Shown here: positions 14,487 to 17,033 of the stretch, in pieces
How the letters are laid out: each line of letters opens with the position of its first letter
How positions within the stretch are numbered: position 1 is the first letter of the stretch
Assembly: GCA_903903205.1 (NCBI GenBank)
Contig: CAIUXU010000280.1
Coordinates: 1-17,033 of the forward strand
From: an uncultured Syntrophobacterales bacterium
GTDB taxonomy: Bacteria; Desulfobacterota; Syntrophia; Syntrophales; UBA5619
DNA length: 17,033 bases
Reading direction: 5' to 3'
Translations under genes and position numbers: made by a program
The notes under the pieces: model-generated
Seen by the model: only the letters and a program-made list of their open reading frames with translations
Database searches by the model: none
Told to the model about the DNA's origin: nothing

Positions 14487-15998
14487 ATGGCCAGGGTTCT
14501 GGTAGTTGATGACGAGAAGGAAGTCTGCAGCGTGCTCAAGATGCTCCTCGAACTGCAGGGATACCAGGTCATTACGGCAATGAATGGACGGGCGGGTTTC
14601 CTGGAGATTGAAAAAGAGAAGGTTGATATCATCCTCACGGATGTGATGATGCCCGATGTGGACGGGTTTGAGTTCTGTCGTCAGATCAAGGCGGATGATC
14701 GTTACCGTAACATTCCCGTTGTCATGTTGACGGCCATGTTATCAAAGGAAGACCGGATCAGAGGCATCGAAGCAGGGGCGGAAGACTTCATCACGAAGCC
14801 CATCAACCAGAATGAGGTATTTGCCCGCATAAGGATGCTGCTCCGGTTAAAGGAGGCAAACGACCGGCTCAGTCAGGCCTATGACACCATAAACAACCTG
14901 ACCGCCTATGGGGGAGACATCATCAAGACCTTCAATCCCCTGGGGTTCGATTTCCGATCGAAGATCGGCGACATCGTGAACCAGATCGCTCGCAAAGCGC
15001 TGGGCCAGCCACAGAAACCGAAACTGGTTCTGGTCGGCTACCGGGGGGAGCGGAATTACTGGGAGTGGCATCTCTACGAATTTGTCTTTCAGGTACTGCA
15101 CAGTATACCCTTAGATTGCAATATCCATACAAGCATTCCGATAAAAAACCAGGACGAGACAAAGATTGGCTTCAGCGGGTCGGAAACACTGCAAAAACCT
15201 GAATTGCAACCCTTCGTGAAAGCCTTGCAGGATCATTCCCTCAAGGTAGAAAACATGGTTTACTATTTCAGCGACTCGCTTTGCATCGTGGCTCTTAACT
15301 ATGACCGGGAGGTGAGCAGATACGATGCGGCGATCCTCAACAGCATGGTGGGTATGAGCAAGTTTCTGCTGTCCCTCTCAAAACAGATCCGAGAGACGGA
15401 GGACGCCTTTTTCTATATGATCCATTCGCTGGCGCGGGCCTCGGAGATCAACGACGAGGATACGGGCAGGCATATATTACGGGTCGGGGAATATGCCGCC
15501 CTGATCGCGGAGAAGCTGGGACTCCCGGAGAAGTTCGTCCAGAGCATTCGTCAGCAGGCCCTCCTGCACGATGTGGGCAAGATCCATATCGCCGAAACCA
15601 TTCTGAAGAAGCCTGATAAGCTCGTCGGGACGGAAGTGACCCAAATGAAGATGCACACCGTCTACGGGGCGAAGATCGTCGGGGATCATGCCCGCCTGCG
15701 CATGGGCCGCATCATTTGCTTAACCCACCACGAGCGGTGGGACGGGTCCGGCTATCCCAAGGGCATGGCGCGGGAGCACATTCCCATTGAAGGCCGTATC
15801 GTGAATATCGCCGACCAGTATGACGCCCTGAGAAACAAACGGGCCTACAAGGAGACCTTCGATCATGCCGATGCCTACCGTATTATCACGCGGGGCGACG
15901 AGCGTACCCTGCCGAGGCATTTCGACCCGAAAATTCTGAAGATATTCAGTGATAATGGCAGTCAATTCGATGACATCTACGAGAAGCTGCATGGTTAA
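14487..15998 (+). CDS. Response regulator with HD-GYP output, likely cyclic-di-GMP phosphodiesterase
   Basis: The 503-residue protein has a receiver at 1-120 (D8/D9, phosphoacceptor D52 in IILTDVMMPDVDG, T82, K104), a middle region at about 140-300 that I do not recognise, and an HD-GYP domain at 305-500. The metal and signature residues are all present: H329 in GRHILRVGEYA, H361-D362 in LLHDVGKI, H390, H414-H415, the GYP triplet at 422-424 in ERWDGSGYPKG, and D443 in NIADQYDAL. HD-GYP enzymes hydrolyse cyclic-di-GMP to pGpG or GMP; intact residues argue for activity. The middle region (LVLVGYRGERNYWEWHLYEF, FSDSLCIVALNYD) could be a GAF-like or novel regulatory domain. It is the last gene of the collinear array and the only recognisable effector, so it is the best candidate output of the kinases upstream. 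Confidence 0.95.
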   Translation: MARVLVVDDEKEVCSVLKMLLELQGYQVITAMNGRAGFLEIEKEKVDIILTDVMMPDVDGFEFCRQIKADDRYRNIPVVMLTAMLSKEDRIRGIEAGAEDFITKPINQNEVFARIRMLLRLKEANDRLSQAYDTINNLTAYGGDIIKTFNPLGFDFRSKIGDIVNQIARKALGQPQKPKLVLVGYRGERNYWEWHLYEFVFQVLHSIPLDCNIHTSIPIKNQDETKIGFSGSETLQKPELQPFVKALQDHSLKVENMVYYFSDSLCIVALNYDREVSRYDAAILNSMVGMSKFLLSLSKQIRETEDAFFYMIHSLARASEINDEDTGRHILRVGEYAALIAEKLGLPEKFVQSIRQQALLHDVGKIHIAETILKKPDKLVGTEVTQMKMHTVYGAKIVGDHARLRMGRIICLTHHERWDGSGYPKGMAREHIPIEGRIVNIADQYDALRNKRAYKETFDHADAYRIITRGDERTLPRHFDPKILKIFSDNGSQFDDIYEKLHG

Positions 15999-16035
15999 GA
16001 TGATCATGCAGGCCAAAAGAGAAAATAATTTCTAA

Positions 16036-16119
16036 CTTCGTGTCAGTCTGAACCCCTTTGAGTCCAATCCCGTTCGTGCCGGCATGGTCAAGGCAGCCGC
16101 GGAATAGCCCTGAACTGCC
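16036..16119 (+). pseudogene. Decayed fragment resembling a REP-associated (Y1/IS200-like) transposase
   Basis: Read from 16036 the DNA gives LRVSLNPFESNPVRAGMVKAAAE, then TAG, Pro, TGA, Thr-Ala. NPVRAGMV followed by an acidic/Ala stretch and W-P-W-S is a hallmark of REP-associated tyrosine transposases. Here the two expected Trp codons are both stops (TAG at 16105, TGA at 16111), each one base from TGG. There is no start codon, no catalytic His-x-His or Tyr segment, and only about 25 codons remain. It lies in the convergent spacer between the HD-GYP gene and the minus-strand gene. Frame-shifted leftovers may continue to about 16180 (an NRPIPGEPWV-like string in another frame). The family resemblance rests on one short motif. 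Confidence 0.45.
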
Positions 16120-16180
16120 CTACCTCCTCAAGAAACCGTCCCATCCCAGGCGAGCCGTGGGTCGCCAAGCGCAGGGGGTG

Positions 16181-17008
16181 TTAGCGGAACATCAGGTCGC
16201 CCCAGCCGGTGGCCCGGCTCCAGGCCGTCTCCCGGTAGAAATCACGGCCGGTGCTCTTGGTGAGCGGGTCCACGGCGCGGTTCAGTTCGGCCTTCATTCC
16301 CGGATAGAGGAGGATCCCGATCCCGTGGATGAAGGGGGCGCCCTGGGTGTGGGCCTCAGAGATGAGAAAACTCGTCTTCGGAAACCGGTCGGCGAGAAGG
16401 AAATCCTCGCTTCGGGAACGGGTGATTCGCAGGGGATCGCCCTTACCATCTTCGGTGGTCAGGACGTAGAACTGGGCGCCGGGGAGCCAGGGACGAAAAC
16501 GCAAGGGGGCAGAGAGCTCTCCGCTGACGATGAACTCACGGTCGCGACCCGAGGGGCTCTGCACCTTCACGACATCGTAGCGCAGATTTTCGGGGAAAAC
16601 CTGATCCTGGTTCATCTCATTCCAGATCCTCCGGATCTCCTTGAGCGCTGTTTCCGGCGGCAGGAGGCCGTCGGCGTCGATCCGAAGTTCGAACCTTTTG
16701 ACTGTGCCGGGATCGAGCGTGCAGAGCTCACGGGATTTGGCGGCCACCGCCTCGGGATAGCCAATCTTCTTGCGAATCTTCGCCGCGATGGCCAGGGCCT
16801 TGGGATCCTTGACGAGTTCCGGCAGCCGGGTCAGCAGTTCCACCAGATCGGCGTTGTGATCCTCAAAATCGGCCAACCCCTTCACCCAGCGAGGGTTTTC
16901 CGCCATCCGGGCGGGAAAGTCGGTCTTCTCCAACGCCTTGACGAGGTTTCGAAAATCCTTTTTGAACGACTTCCACTTGCCGGTATCGATGCCAGCCACG
17001 GTGGTCAC
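16181..17008 (-). CDS. Unrecognised protein, possibly continuing past the right edge
   Basis: The visible protein is 275 residues from the GTG at 17008. I do not recognise a family. The first 100 residues are mostly helical and charged (KWKSFKKDFRNLVKAL, ELVKDPKALAIAAKIRKKIGYPEA). The rest looks like a mixed alpha/beta domain with YDVVKVQSPSGRDREFIVSGEL, LRFRPWLPGAQFYVLTTEDG and a C-terminal ETAWSRATGWGDLMFR rich in aromatics. There is no signal peptide, membrane segment or cysteine cluster. The GTG has a plausible GGGGAG site 6 bases upstream, but the frame stays open to the window edge (LTKEGEFF before the GTG), so the true start may lie outside. It converges on the HD-GYP gene with a 182-base spacer and is probably unrelated to the signalling array. 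Confidence 0.75.
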   Translation of the reverse strand: MTTVAGIDTGKWKSFKKDFRNLVKALEKTDFPARMAENPRWVKGLADFEDHNADLVELLTRLPELVKDPKALAIAAKIRKKIGYPEAVAAKSRELCTLDPGTVKRFELRIDADGLLPPETALKEIRRIWNEMNQDQVFPENLRYDVVKVQSPSGRDREFIVSGELSAPLRFRPWLPGAQFYVLTTEDGKGDPLRITRSRSEDFLLADRFPKTSFLISEAHTQGAPFIHGIGILLYPGMKAELNRAVDPLTKSTGRDFYRETAWSRATGWGDLMFR

Positions 17009-17033
17009 GAAAAACTCCCCTTCCTTCGTGAGC

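Noticed and set aside
15987..16011. Inverted repeat CTGCATG...CATGCAG around the stop of the HD-GYP gene, possible terminator
   Set aside because: The arms are only 7 bases, the loop is 11, and an A-rich rather than T-rich stretch follows, so it does not fit an intrinsic terminator. The stem could arise by chance.

Overview
This window comes from a Gram-negative bacterium of moderate to high GC. The style of the sensor kinases (dCache and PAS modules, NtrB-like HEILNP kinases, REC-HD-GYP) and the remnant of a REP-type transposase suggest a deltaproteobacterial/Desulfobacterota-like lineage. That placement is an inference from protein style, not a database result. Nothing points to a cyanobacterium: there is no kaiA, sasA, rpaA or photosynthesis gene here. 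KaiC instead carries the long charged C-terminal helix known from KaiA-independent KaiBC timers.

Layout. Bases 2-2837 hold a clock-type module: kaiC (5' end cut by the window edge), two tandem kaiB genes, and a soluble PAS protein without a kinase domain. Bases 2853-14462 hold an array of seven signalling genes: a dCache-PAS-HisKA_2 membrane kinase, a soluble REC-PAS-histidine kinase, a dCache-PAS membrane protein without a kinase, a dCache-PAS-PAS-histidine kinase, a single-domain Rcp1-like response regulator, a REC-histidine kinase, and a membrane kinase whose periplasmic domain has a CxxCH c-type haem motif. Bases 14487-15998 encode a REC-HD-GYP protein, a likely cyclic-di-GMP phosphodiesterase. 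These 12 genes are all on the + strand, with overlaps or gaps of at most about 45 bases, so they could be one long transcription unit. The promoter would lie left of the window. Bases 15999-16180 are a short convergent spacer with what looks like a decayed REP-associated transposase fragment. Bases 16181-17008 (- strand) encode an unrecognised protein whose frame stays open to the right edge.

How it may work together (inference). KaiC/KaiB would form an ATP-driven timer or hourglass. The five histidine kinases and four receiver domains would take in periplasmic ligand, redox/haem and cytoplasmic PAS signals. The only recognisable output enzyme is the HD-GYP protein, so the predicted readout is cyclic-di-GMP rather than transcription. 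Two PAS proteins without kinase domains share a C-terminal helical tail, which makes them candidate adaptors between modules.

The array has visibly been built by duplication and domain shuffling. The kinase modules of the genes at 5135 and 8248 are close copies even at the DNA level. The sensor domains of the genes at 2853 and 8248 are paralogous. A 20-base sequence encoding the DITERKQ end of PAS domains recurs exactly at the edges of an AT-richer inserted PAS domain.
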